Shown piece by piece: positions 51,834 to 60,383 of a DNA stretch of 64,000 nt (within the stretch, counting starts at the first letter, position 1; every line of letters starts with the position of its first letter). The notes below the pieces were generated by a model. The model was not told the DNA's origin. It ran no database searches and saw only the letters and a program-made list of their open reading frames with translations. Source of the stretch: Rhodospirillaceae bacterium (GTDB taxonomy: Bacteria > Pseudomonadota > Alphaproteobacteria > GCA-2731375); the NCBI GenBank assembly GCA_018701215.1, contig JABIWH010000042.1, positions 14,069-78,068 of the forward strand, written 5' to 3'. Made by a program: the position numbers and the translations under genes.

Positions 51834-53024
51834 ATGCTGGACCGAAACAAAGAGGCGCTGCGCGATAGCGCCAGGGAGCTGGCCCAGGGGCAAATTTCGG
51901 CGCGGGCGGCAGAGGTTGACCGCACCGAACAATATCCATGGGATAACGTAACGGACCTGAAAGACGCCGGTTTTTTCGGCATGACCATACCTACCGCCTA
52001 TGGCGGGCGCGGCCTGGACTATCTGGATGCCGCTTTGGTGGTGGAGGAGATGGCCAAGGTCTGCGGCGTCTCGGGCCGTATCGCGGTGGAAGCCAACATG
52101 GGCGCCATCGGCGCCATCATGGCCTATGGCACGGAGGAACAAAAACGTCTGGCCGCCGAGCTGGTGCTGGCGGGCGACAAGCCGGCGATCTGCATTACCG
52201 AGCCCGATGCGGGAAGTGCGGCGACAGAGATGACCACCCGCGCCGACAAAGTCGGCAATCAATACATCCTGAACGGCAAGAAGCATTGGATCACGGGGGG
52301 TGGAGTTTCCCGCCTGCATCTGATCTTCGCCAAGGTCTATGACGAGGACGGCAATGAAGAGGGCATCGGCGGCTTTATCGCCATCCGCGACGAGACCGAG
52401 GGCCTGGTGATCGGCGCGCGCGCGCCCACCATGGGCCTGCGCGGCATTCCGGAAGCGGAAGTGATGTTCGAGGACATGGCCGTCCCGCCCGCCAATCTGG
52501 TGATCCCGCCGCGCGGCCTGCAAAAAGGCTTTGCCGATCTGATGAATGCCTACAATTCCCAACGCGTGGGTGCTGCCACGGTTGCCTTGGGCGTGGCGCA
52601 AGGGGCCTACGAAAAGGCGTTGGAATATAGTAAGGCACGCGAGCAGTTCGGCCGCCCCATCGCCGAATTCCAGGGCCTGCAATGGATGCTGGCGGATATG
52701 TCCATTCAACTTTCCGCCTCCCGCGCTCTGGTCCACGGCGCCGCCGAAAATCTGGCGGGCGGTTTCCCCGAACCCCTGGCGGCGGCGCAGGCCAAGGTGT
52801 TTACTTCCGAGATGGCCATCAAGGTGACCAACGATGCCCTGCAGGTGTTCGGTGCGGCGGGCTATTCCCGGGACAATCCCCTGGAACGCATGGTTCGCGA
52901 TGCCCGCATGTTCACCATCGGCGGCGGCACGGCGCAGGTTTTGCGCACGCTGATCGCCGGGCGCATTCTGGGCATGAAAACACCGCAAACGCGGGACGGC
53001 TATAGCAAGTTGGCGGCGAAATAG
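51834..53024 (+). CDS. Acyl-CoA dehydrogenase-fold flavoprotein lacking the usual catalytic Glu
   Basis: The 396-residue protein has the acyl-CoA dehydrogenase fold and FAD motifs: PTAYGGRGLDYLDAALVVEE, ICITEPDAGSAATEMTT, HWITGGGVSRLHLIFAK, QFGRPIAEFQGLQWMLADM and NPLERMVRDARM. In the segment aligning with the usual YEGT base the sequence is IGGGTAQVLR (Gly), and in the segment aligning with the isovaleryl-CoA base it is YNSQRVGA (Gln243). Arg82 is in VSGRIAVEANMG. A similar Arg/Gln pair, as I recall it, marks 3-sulfinopropionyl-CoA desulfinase, an enzyme of this fold that lacks the base. The enzyme may therefore be a desulfinase or another non-dehydrogenase. The ATG follows GGGATAGG. Confidence 0.8.
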   Translation: MLDRNKEALRDSARELAQGQISARAAEVDRTEQYPWDNVTDLKDAGFFGMTIPTAYGGRGLDYLDAALVVEEMAKVCGVSGRIAVEANMGAIGAIMAYGTEEQKRLAAELVLAGDKPAICITEPDAGSAATEMTTRADKVGNQYILNGKKHWITGGGVSRLHLIFAKVYDEDGNEEGIGGFIAIRDETEGLVIGARAPTMGLRGIPEAEVMFEDMAVPPANLVIPPRGLQKGFADLMNAYNSQRVGAATVALGVAQGAYEKALEYSKAREQFGRPIAEFQGLQWMLADMSIQLSASRALVHGAAENLAGGFPEPLAAAQAKVFTSEMAIKVTNDALQVFGAAGYSRDNPLERMVRDARMFTIGGGTAQVLRTLIAGRILGMKTPQTRDGYSKLAAK

Positions 53025-53158
53025 CAGCGTGATTTATTAGCAAGGCATAAGACCCGCAGCCGTGGACAAAGGGCCTGTGATTTTCATCTTTCAGTTTGTG
53101 GACAGGTTTAGCACATCGGCACAAAATTGACGTGATGAGTATCGATTGGGATAGGTGA

Positions 53159-53749
53159 ATGCTTGGCGCAATTGAGAGGCTGCGGGAAAGAGTCGGTGAC
53201 GACTTTCAACAGCGTGACCACTATTACCCGGATGCCTTGTTCGAACTGGAATCCTGGGATAGTCCCATTTCGATCATGTTCCGGTATTGGCTAGATTTGC
53301 GGGGCGGCCGATTTAGGGTACCGGAAATTGATGCATTCCAGCCGGGAAAACTATGGGAACTTAAGATACCCCACCATGTCGCCTTGATCGATTGTTCGAC
53401 GGAAGATCCATGCAATTTCTTCGTTCAATCCCACCCCTATGACATCGTCAATAAGCCCTGGCTGTTTGGCAAACCGGCTTCCGGCCTGCGCACGGGCGCG
53501 GTGCCGAGCCGTCTGCATTCCCGCAGTGTGCAGACCGACTACCAAGCGGCAAAAGCATGCGAGACCAGAAACCTCGCGCGATACAGCCGAATAACCCAAG
53601 TGGTGAACGGTGTTTTTCGTGATTACACACGTTTGCTTTTGCCTTTTGCGGGGCCCCGGGGTGATATCACGATGCTGGCGTCGGCCACCCGCATGCACCA
53701 ACCGGCATCCCGGGATCCGGCTTCGTTCCCAAGGATATCCGTGAATTAA
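53159..53749 (+). CDS. PAS_5 (DUF1457-like) domain protein
   Basis: The 196-residue protein resembles alphaproteobacterial PAS_5 proteins: FRYWLDLRGGRFRVPEIDAF, PGKLWELKIPHHVALIDCST, FFVQSHPYDIVN and YSRITQVVNGVFRDYTRLLL with a final LPFAGPRGDITMLASATRM. PAS_5 proteins often act as small sensors without an output domain; a ligand cannot be inferred. GGGATAGG lies five bases before the ATG. Single gene between the flavin genes and the FAD oxidoreductase. Confidence 0.65.
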   Translation: MLGAIERLRERVGDDFQQRDHYYPDALFELESWDSPISIMFRYWLDLRGGRFRVPEIDAFQPGKLWELKIPHHVALIDCSTEDPCNFFVQSHPYDIVNKPWLFGKPASGLRTGAVPSRLHSRSVQTDYQAAKACETRNLARYSRITQVVNGVFRDYTRLLLPFAGPRGDITMLASATRMHQPASRDPASFPRISVN

Positions 53750-53904
53750 TACCGCGTTGCGGACGCTGATCCCAAGGCGCATACTGAGAATGAAAACCCC
53801 GCGGACCGGAGACGGTATACAAAATTGACGGGGAAATAGGACCGAGGATCATGCGCTAGAAAAGACATGGCCCGGTTATGTGAGGAACATCATCGAGGTA
53901 TGCC

Positions 53905-55176
53905 ATGAACAATGCGGATTTCTTTGTCGAACCGGTACGTGAAACTCCCATTATCAACGATGTCGATGTGCTGGTCTGCGGCGGCGGCTTCGCCGGCGTC
54001 GCGGCGGCGGTGGCGGCGGCGCGCAATGGCGCATCCGTCATGCTGGTTGAACGCTATGGCTTCTTGGGCGGGCTGGCGACCGGCGCGCTGGTCATCACCA
54101 CGCCGCCCCTGAACAACGGCATCAACCGCGAGATCGCCCGCCGCCTGATGGCATGGCAAAGCTACGCCCCCAACAGCGACAAGGAAAACGCCACGGCCTC
54201 GGACATGATCGACGGCGCCGACAGTCTGCTGCCCTATGACCCGGAGGCGACAAAGTTCGAATTCGTCCGCATGCTGTTGGACGAGCGGGTGGAAATTCTG
54301 TTCCATTCCTACATTGCCGATACCTTGTGCACGGACGGCCATATCGACGGCGTGGTGATCGAGAACAAGGCCGGCCGCAGCGGCATTCGGGCCAAATTCA
54401 TCATCGATGCCACGGGCGACGCCGACATCGCCGCGCAAGCAGGCGCGCCGGTTCGGACGGTGGAACGGCCCATCACCATGATGTTCAACATGGCGGAAGT
54501 AGATTCCGAACGCGCCCTGGAACATCTGGGCAAATGGACCGGCCTGAAGAAATTCATGCGCGAGGCCATTGCCAAGGGCGAGATCGACTTTGACTTGGGC
54601 GTCGATGCGGATTTCGGCGCGCCGGGCATTTTCGCTGCCGATCTGATCCACAAAGGCCAGCTCAATATCTGGGGCGGCATGCTGTATTCCAACCAGAGCC
54701 TGGACCCCGCGCAGAGAACCAGGGCCGAGATCGTCACCCGGGATCATGCCTTTCGCATGGCGAATTTCCTGAAAAAGAACCTGCCCGGTTTCGAAAACGC
54801 CCGCCTGGAGCAAATGTCGACCGAGGTCGGCATCCGCGCCACCCGCAACCTGGACGGCAACGATGTCCCCTCCAAGCAGGAGATCAGCCGTGGTGAGTTT
54901 AAAGACACCATCGCCCGGCCCTATCTGGGCAAGAGCCTGGCCGTGCCCTATCGATCATTGCTGCCGAAAGATGTCGATAATCTGCTGGTCGCGGGGCGTT
55001 GTATCTCGGCCCACGACGACATCATGGGCCGGTTGCGCCTGATCCCGGTCTGCTCCGCCACCGGTGAGGCGGCAGGCGTCGCCGCGGCAATGGCCGTGGC
55101 GCAGGACATCACCGCCCAGGCCGTCGACATTGGTCAGTTGCAAGCGCAACTGACAGAGCAAGGCGTTGAGCTGTAG
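53905..55176 (+). CDS. FAD-dependent oxidoreductase
   Basis: The 423-residue protein has the dinucleotide-binding motif VLVCGGGFAGVAAAVAAARN with an acidic end at LVERYG, and resembles the FAD-dependent (PF12831-like) oxidoreductase group: FLGGLATGALVIT, FIIDATGDADIAAQAGAP and a C-terminal ENLLVAGRCIS-like NLLVAGRCISA. The electron acceptor and substrate are unknown. GAGGT precedes the ATG. A RidA-family gene follows 40 bases later on the same strand. Confidence 0.85.
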   Translation: MNNADFFVEPVRETPIINDVDVLVCGGGFAGVAAAVAAARNGASVMLVERYGFLGGLATGALVITTPPLNNGINREIARRLMAWQSYAPNSDKENATASDMIDGADSLLPYDPEATKFEFVRMLLDERVEILFHSYIADTLCTDGHIDGVVIENKAGRSGIRAKFIIDATGDADIAAQAGAPVRTVERPITMMFNMAEVDSERALEHLGKWTGLKKFMREAIAKGEIDFDLGVDADFGAPGIFAADLIHKGQLNIWGGMLYSNQSLDPAQRTRAEIVTRDHAFRMANFLKKNLPGFENARLEQMSTEVGIRATRNLDGNDVPSKQEISRGEFKDTIARPYLGKSLAVPYRSLLPKDVDNLLVAGRCISAHDDIMGRLRLIPVCSATGEAAGVAAAMAVAQDITAQAVDIGQLQAQLTEQGVEL

Positions 55177-55216
55177 GATTGGCTCCAATAAGAATACTAT
55201 TTGAGAGAGGTTGCCC

Positions 55217-55603
55217 ATGACCCGCCGTAGCATCGATGTCGACAAGCCGTTTCAGAAATCGCTGCCGTTCGCCCAGGGTGTGGTGGTCGAAGGGCAATTG
55301 CTGTTCACCTCCGGCATCACGGCGCGGGATCAAAACGGCGAGGTGGTCGGCGTCGGCGATCTGGAGCGCCAGTTCGAACAATGCTTTGCCAACATCGCCG
55401 ATATCTTCGAGGCCGCCGGCACCAATTTTGATCACCTGGTAAAAGTCATCATGTACACCACCGACATCAAACAGTGTTACGAGTTCCCCGATGCTTGGCG
55501 AAAATACTTCGGCGCCCGCCCCGCCTCCACCCTGGTCGAAGTCAGCGCGCTCGCTCATCCGGACATGATGCTGGAAATCGAGGCCATCGCGCGCATTCCG
55601 TGA
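55217..55603 (+). CDS. RidA (YjgF/YER057c/UK114) family protein
   Basis: The 128-residue chorismate-mutase-fold protein has SLPFAQGVVVEGQLLFTSGI, FANIADIFEAAGTNFDHLVK and GARPASTLVEVSAL with the conserved arginine, then EIEAIARI. RidA proteins deaminate reactive enamines or imines formed by amino-acid oxidases and dehydratases. A FAD oxidoreductase directly upstream could produce such an imine, so the pair may handle one substrate. GAGAGAGG lies before the ATG. Confidence 0.9.
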   Translation: MTRRSIDVDKPFQKSLPFAQGVVVEGQLLFTSGITARDQNGEVVGVGDLERQFEQCFANIADIFEAAGTNFDHLVKVIMYTTDIKQCYEFPDAWRKYFGARPASTLVEVSALAHPDMMLEIEAIARIP

Positions 55604-55682
55604 GCTCAATAGATCACGACCTGAATCCATCTCTGAACATTGGGCGGTTACGGGCAGAGTTCGTCGAGCAGGTCGCAGAACA

Positions 55683-56255
55683 CTAAAGTCCGGACCGGTT
55701 TTTGGCTGAACCATTGGCAGATTTTTCCGCAACCGTTTCGAGCCATGCGTAAGCTGCCTTTTGCGAGCTGAACCGAACAACGTTGTAGCCGTTGATCGCG
55801 GCTTCAATTTGCGGAATCTTCTGTCTTTTGAATGTCCAAACATAGCGAATGAATGAGGCATCGAACTGTTCAGGACAGCCCGGCGCCATATCCGGGCGGA
55901 CTTTGCCATAGCTCATGACGACACGGCGCAGGACACGAAAAAGACAACGCCAACGCGGCAAATCGAGGAAAACGACAACATCGGCCAGCGCCGCCCGTTC
56001 AGATAAATTGGATGCGTAGGTGCCCTCGATGATCCAGCGCGGTCGCTTAAGCAAGGCAGCGTGTTTCGCGTTCCAATCGTCGCGGTCCGGCATTCTCCAA
56101 CCAGGTAGCCAATATTCCTGATCCAGATGATAAAGCGGCAATCCAGTTCGCACCGCCAGGGCTCGTGCCAAGGTTGACTTGCCGCCACCCGAGCAGCCAA
56201 CGATCACGATGCGTTGCCAAGACTTATCCGGATCAGTTGACATGATCAGAATCAT
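55683..56255 (-). CDS. P-loop kinase-like protein (adenylate kinase/topology-modulation type)
   Basis: The 190-residue P-loop protein has Walker A VGCSGGGKSTLARAL, LPLYHLDQEYWLPGW, WIIEGTYASNLSER and VVFLDLPRWRCLFRVLRRV with an arginine-rich lid. It resembles small kinases annotated as topology modulation or FlaR-like proteins; the phosphate acceptor is unknown. Two ATGs five codons apart could start it and neither has a good ribosome site. It is divergent from vapBC. Confidence 0.78.
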   Translation of the reverse strand: MILIMSTDPDKSWQRIVIVGCSGGGKSTLARALAVRTGLPLYHLDQEYWLPGWRMPDRDDWNAKHAALLKRPRWIIEGTYASNLSERAALADVVVFLDLPRWRCLFRVLRRVVMSYGKVRPDMAPGCPEQFDASFIRYVWTFKRQKIPQIEAAINGYNVVRFSSQKAAYAWLETVAEKSANGSAKNRSGL

Positions 56256-56310
56256 TTATGAAATCGTTGATCGACGAACGACAAGGCGACGGCATCAAAA
56301 ATTTCATAAT

Positions 56311-56374
56311 GGTATATCCCATTGACATATCCCTGATTCATAATTAGATTTAGTATATCCCTTATGTATATACC
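56311..56374. promoter_or_regulatory. Candidate VapB operator array in the vapBC promoter
   Basis: Three direct copies of a TATCCC motif, GGTATATCCC (56311-56320), ACATATCCC (56325-56333) and GTATATCCC (56353-56361), plus an inverted GTATATACC (56366-56374) that pairs with the first as GGTATAT/ATATACC. They sit in an AT-rich stretch ending 11 bases before vapB. AbrB-type antitoxins commonly bind repeated half-sites of this sort to repress their own operon. Confidence 0.55.
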
Positions 56375-56385
56375 AAGGTTCTGTC

Positions 56386-56616
56386 ATGACCCAATCAACC
56401 GTCTTTACCACAAATAAGAGTCAGGCAATCCGACTGCCAAAACCAGTTGCGTTACCCGATAACGTCAAACGGGTGGAAATTATCAAACTTGGCAAGGCGC
56501 GCCTTATCGCCCCGGCGGACGCATCATGGGACACTTTCTTTGATGGACCATCGGTCTCTGATGATTTCATGGCCGAACGGGCCCAGCCGGATATGCAGAA
56601 ACGCGAGGATTTGTAG
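56386..56616 (+). CDS. vapB: VapB-type (AbrB/SpoVT fold) antitoxin
   Basis: The 76-residue protein has the swapped-hairpin DNA-binding sequence TTNKSQAIRLPKPVALPDNV and EIIKLGKARLIAPA of VapB antitoxins, then an acidic-hydrophobic tail that would fill the toxin's active site. It neutralises VapC and with it represses the operon through the repeats just upstream. AAGG precedes the ATG. Its stop overlaps the vapC GTG by one base. Confidence 0.92.
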   Translation: MTQSTVFTTNKSQAIRLPKPVALPDNVKRVEIIKLGKARLIAPADASWDTFFDGPSVSDDFMAERAQPDMQKREDL

Positions 56617-57020
56617 TGCTTCGCTACATGCTCGACACCAATATCTGCATCTATGTCATCAAGAACCGGCCACCCGAAGTAAGACAAATTTTTAACGAGC
56701 GCTCCGAACACATTTGCGTATCATCGATAACCGTTGCCGAGCTCCTCTACGGAGCGGAAAAATCGCAACGCAGAGAACAAAATCTTGCAGTCGTCGAAAG
56801 CTTCACGGCCCACATGAGCGTCCTCTCTTTTGATGAAAATGCCGCTGGCCATTACGGTAATATTCGTGCTGACCTGGAACGCAAAGGCACGCCGATTGGC
56901 CCCTACGATTTGATGATCGCCGGGCATGCGCGCAGTGAAGGCTATGCCCTTATCACCAATAACGCCCGTGAATTCGAGCGCGTTGACGGATTACGGATTG
57001 AGAACTGGCTTTCCAGCTGA
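56616..57020 (+). CDS. vapC: VapC-type PIN-domain ribonuclease toxin
   Basis: The 134-residue PIN protein has the acidic metal site: Asp in YMLDTNICIY, Glu in VAELLYGAEKS and Asp in PYDLMIAGHA, with the late NNAREFERVDGL. VapC toxins cut tRNA or rRNA and stop translation. The GTG start overlaps the vapB stop by one base, the usual coupling for such pairs. Confidence 0.93.
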   Translation: MLRYMLDTNICIYVIKNRPPEVRQIFNERSEHICVSSITVAELLYGAEKSQRREQNLAVVESFTAHMSVLSFDENAAGHYGNIRADLERKGTPIGPYDLMIAGHARSEGYALITNNAREFERVDGLRIENWLSS

Positions 57021-57078
57021 CGTATTGGTTCATTCGTGTTGCAATGGCAGCGCGCAATATTCGGACTGAGAGGAAAAA

Positions 57079-58323
57079 ATGACAGCAGCCAATGAACTAA
57101 CCGCCAGCCAGGCGCGGGCGGCGATGGATGCCGGCGAGATCAGCGCCGGTGATCTGCTGGCGGCGTGCCGGGCGCGGATCGCGGAACGGGATGGCGATGT
57201 TAAGGCGTGGTGCCATTTGGGGGAAGGCAATGCCCCGACAGGCGCTGGCCCTCTGGCCGGCATTCCGGTGGGCATCAAGGACATTATCGATACTGTTGAT
57301 ATGCCCACCACCTACGGCTCGAAGGTTTATCCCAATCACCAACCGGCCATGGACGCGGCCTGTGTCGCGTTGGTGCGGGCCGCCGGCGGCATGGTGCTGG
57401 GCAAGACGGTCAGTACGGAATTCGCCTATTTCCAGCCGGGCCCGACGGCTAATCCTCACAATCTGGAACATACACCGGGCGGTTCTTCGTCCGGCTCGGC
57501 GGCGGCGGTGGCGGACTGCATGGTGCCGTTTGCCTTTGGCACCCAGACGGGCGGCTCGGTCATTCGTCCCGCCGCGTTCTGTGGCGTGGTTGGATATAAG
57601 GCCGGTTACGGCGCCATGCCGCTGTATGGCGTCAAGGCCCTGGGTCATGATCTGGACAGCCTGGGCTGGTTCTGCCGGGAGCTGGCCGATGTGCACCTGA
57701 TGCGCGCCGCCCTGGTGGGCGCGCCCACGGAAGTCGACGTCGTGAAGCCAAAAATCGGCCTCTGCCGTACCCATGAATGGGAGCAGGCCGACGCGGACAG
57801 TCAGGCCGCCGTACTGGCCGCCGCGAAAAGCCTGGAGGCCGCCGGGGCGGAGGTGGTCGATCTGGACCTACCGGCTTTGTTTGGCACCCTGGTGGAGCAT
57901 CAAAAGGTGGTCATGGCACAGAACGCCGCCCGCGATCTGGCCTTTGAATATAACCAGCACCGCGACACCATGAGCAAACACATCATCGCCCTGATCGAAC
58001 AGGGCCAGAAGGTCGATTTTTCGACCTATCAGGCCGCCATCACCGCCGCCGTCAAGGGCCGGCGCCATTTGCACAGGACATTCGGAGAGGTGGATGTGTT
58101 GCTCTGCCCCTCGGCCCCGGGAGAGGCGCCCAAGGGTCTGGAGGCCGGCACCGGTGATCCGGTCTTTAACCGTATGTGGACCCTGTTGGGCAGTCCCTGT
58201 GTGAACCTGCCCGGCCATACTGGTGCCAACGGCTTACCCGTCGGCGTGCAGGCGGTCGGTGCGTTGGGACAGGATGCAAAGCTGCTGGCCCATTGCGCCT
58301 GGATGGAACGGCGCATTGGCTGA
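57079..58323 (+). CDS. Amidase signature family protein
   Basis: The 414-residue amidase has the Ser-cisSer-Lys triad: Lys in VGIKDIIDTVDMPT, cis-Ser in GGSSSGSAAAV and nucleophile Ser in QTGGSVIRPAAFCGVVGYK. It would hydrolyse a carboxamide or form a transamidation product. The substrate is unknown; the short C-terminal part and missing gatB-like neighbours argue against GatA. GAGAGG precedes the ATG. It converges on the DJ-1/PfpI gene with six bases between stops. Confidence 0.9.
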   Translation: MTAANELTASQARAAMDAGEISAGDLLAACRARIAERDGDVKAWCHLGEGNAPTGAGPLAGIPVGIKDIIDTVDMPTTYGSKVYPNHQPAMDAACVALVRAAGGMVLGKTVSTEFAYFQPGPTANPHNLEHTPGGSSSGSAAAVADCMVPFAFGTQTGGSVIRPAAFCGVVGYKAGYGAMPLYGVKALGHDLDSLGWFCRELADVHLMRAALVGAPTEVDVVKPKIGLCRTHEWEQADADSQAAVLAAAKSLEAAGAEVVDLDLPALFGTLVEHQKVVMAQNAARDLAFEYNQHRDTMSKHIIALIEQGQKVDFSTYQAAITAAVKGRRHLHRTFGEVDVLLCPSAPGEAPKGLEAGTGDPVFNRMWTLLGSPCVNLPGHTGANGLPVGVQAVGALGQDAKLLAHCAWMERRIG

Positions 58324-58329
58324 GGCGCT

Positions 58330-58956
58330 CTATTCCGCGGCGGCCGCCTGATCCAGGGCACCGACCGGATGATGGATGATCTCCGTCCCCAGCACGGTCA
58401 TGAATTCCCGCATGAAGGCGGCTAGTGCGGTCCAGCCTTCCGCCGTGACCAACAGACCATCGCGCAGGGCGGCTTTTGGGCCGATGGGAACATAGGTGGC
58501 GTCGGTCAGGGCGACTTCAGGCTCGGTGGTGAACAGGCCGGCGACCTTTTTGCCGGCGATGACTTCAGGCACGGCGACCAGCACCTGTAGACCGTGGCAG
58601 ATCGAGGCGATGGGTTTTTCGTCGCGGTGGAATTCGCGCAGGATTTCCCGCACCCTTTCGTAGGTGCGGATGTATTCCGGCCCGCGTCCCCCCGCCACAT
58701 AGACCGCGTCATAGTCGGCGGTGTCGACCGCATCAAAGTCCTTGGTGATTTCGACGTTGTGGCCGCGATGTTCGCTCCACGTCATCAGGTCCGGGCCAAA
58801 GTCATGCACGCTTGTGGTCAGGAAAAATCCCGCCTTGGTGTCCGGGCAGACGATATCGACCGTATGGCCAACCGCCTCGAAGGCTTGTTGGAATACGAAG
58901 ATTTCATACTCCTCGCTGAACTCGCCAACCAGCATCAAGATTTTCTTCGCGGACAT
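58330..58956 (-). CDS. DJ-1/PfpI family protein
   Basis: The 208-residue protein has the DJ-1/PfpI nucleophile elbow PIASICHGLQVLVA, the Glu at KILMLVGEFSEEYEIF and the AVYVAGGRGPEYIR strand. Family members act as glyoxalases, proteases, chaperones or amidases. AGGGAG precedes the ATG. It is last in the run of ABC transporter genes, which suggests it acts on the imported compound or its product. Confidence 0.87.
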   Translation of the reverse strand: MSAKKILMLVGEFSEEYEIFVFQQAFEAVGHTVDIVCPDTKAGFFLTTSVHDFGPDLMTWSEHRGHNVEITKDFDAVDTADYDAVYVAGGRGPEYIRTYERVREILREFHRDEKPIASICHGLQVLVAVPEVIAGKKVAGLFTTEPEVALTDATYVPIGPKAALRDGLLVTAEGWTALAAFMREFMTVLGTEIIHHPVGALDQAAAAE

Positions 58957-58966
58957 TGTCTGCTCC

Positions 58967-59290
58967 CTATTGGTTCGTCAGATAGATGGCATAAAGATGG
59001 GCGGAACCAATTGCCAAGGCGACCACCACGGCCAGGATGATCAGGACAACGCCAGCGGCCTTGAACAAGGCCCGCACGGTCACGCCGGGCCGGCACAGAG
59101 GCACCAGGTTAAAGGCCAGACCGCCCAGCACCACCAGGCCGGCGCCGATGCCGAACAGGGTCAGTGAGTACGGCTGAAAGATCATCACCAGGGCGACCAC
59201 GCACAGCCCGATGATGGAAAACTCCACCCGCCGGGCCTGGCGCGCGGTCATGCCGGTCCGCGGTTCCGTACTTTGTGTTTGCTGGCTCAT
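58967..59290 (-). CDS. Small membrane protein of the ABC operon
   Basis: The 107-residue protein has three hydrophobic segments (FSIIGLCVVALVMIFQPYSL, TLFGIGAGLVVLGGLAFNLV and AAGVVLIILAVVVALAIGSA) and a polar N-terminus. Its start overlaps the ATPase stop by four bases (ATGA). A small membrane protein at this position is known in some two-ATPase glycerol/polyol ABC operons, so an accessory role is likely. No family is firmly assigned. Confidence 0.7.
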   Translation of the reverse strand: MSQQTQSTEPRTGMTARQARRVEFSIIGLCVVALVMIFQPYSLTLFGIGAGLVVLGGLAFNLVPLCRPGVTVRALFKAAGVVLIILAVVVALAIGSAHLYAIYLTNQ

Positions 59291-60372
59291 AGTTCGATCC
59301 GCCCACCGTCTTGTCCAAACAGATGCAATTTGTCCATGCTCAGGCCCAGATGCAGGCGCTCGCCCTCGCGCACCACGTTGTGGCGGTCCAGCACCACGCG
59401 GATATCCTGACCGCCGGTCTGCAGATGCAACAATGTTTCCGCGCCCATGGGTTCCACCAGATCCACTGTCGCCGCCAACGATCCGGGTGTTGCCTCGGAC
59501 AGCGGCACCAACCCTCGTGGCCGAATACCGACCGTGTAACTATCGCCAGGGCGCAGCTGCGCGGCCTCGTCCCTGAGATCGAGAGAAACATCCTGGCCGG
59601 CCAGATTGAAACTGGCCTGACCGTTTAGGCGTTGCAGCCGCCCCTGCATCAGGTTCATCTGCGGCGTCCCGATAAAACCGGCGACGAAGACATTCCTGGG
59701 ATGGGCGAAAATGTCGTGCGGCGTCGCGATCTGTTCGATCCGTCCATCGCGCATGACGGCGATACGGTCGGCCATGGTCAAGGCTTCCAACTGATCATGG
59801 GTGACGATCACCGTGGCCTTGGACAGGCCGGAGAGGATCTCCTTGATCTGGCCCCGCATGGCCATGCGCAACTCCACATCCAGGCGGCTCAACGGTTCGT
59901 CGAACAGAAAACAATTGGGATCGCGGACAATGGCACGCGCCACGGCGACCCGTTGTTTTTCACCCTCGGCCAGAACGCCGGGCAAACGGTGCAGCACATC
60001 GTCCAGGGCCAGCTTGCCCGCGACCTCCGTGACCCGGGCCTCGATCTCCACCTTGGTCATGCTCCCGGCATGCAGGGGAAAGGCCAGGTTCTCGGCCACG
60101 GTCAGGCTGGGATAGAGCGCATAGAACTGAAACACCATGGCGATGTCGCGCTCTGCCGGCGAAAGTTCATTGACCCGGGCACCGGCGATGCGGACCTCGC
60201 CCGCGGTCGTGGTCTCCAGCCCGGCGATCATGCGCAGGGTCGTGGTCTTGCCGCAGCCCGACGGACCCAGCAGGCACAGCACTTCGCCGGCGGCGACATC
60301 CAGATCGACGCTGTCAACAGCGGTCAAATCACCGAATTGCTTCGTCAGATTGCTGGTTTGGATGGTCGACAT
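59287..60372 (-). CDS. CUT1-type sugar/polyol ABC transporter ATPase with degenerate signature motif
   Basis: The 361-residue ATPase has Walker A GPSGCGKTT, Q-loop VFQFYALYPSLTV, Walker B FLFDEPLSRLD, switch VTHDQLEALTMADRI and a C-terminal TOBE region ending DKLHLFGQDGGRIEL. The ABC signature reads LAEGEKQR instead of LSGGQQQR: the Ser and two glycines are altered. Such a protein may be the weak partner in a heterodimer with the second ATPase encoded just beyond the window end. The start is MSTIQTSN, 42 codons inside the open frame. It is coupled to the small membrane gene. Confidence 0.88.
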   Translation of the reverse strand: MSTIQTSNLTKQFGDLTAVDSVDLDVAAGEVLCLLGPSGCGKTTTLRMIAGLETTTAGEVRIAGARVNELSPAERDIAMVFQFYALYPSLTVAENLAFPLHAGSMTKVEIEARVTEVAGKLALDDVLHRLPGVLAEGEKQRVAVARAIVRDPNCFLFDEPLSRLDVELRMAMRGQIKEILSGLSKATVIVTHDQLEALTMADRIAVMRDGRIEQIATPHDIFAHPRNVFVAGFIGTPQMNLMQGRLQRLNGQASFNLAGQDVSLDLRDEAAQLRPGDSYTVGIRPRGLVPLSEATPGSLAATVDLVEPMGAETLLHLQTGGQDIRVVLDRHNVVREGERLHLGLSMDKLHLFGQDGGRIEL

Positions 60373-60383
60373 ATCTCCAGCCT

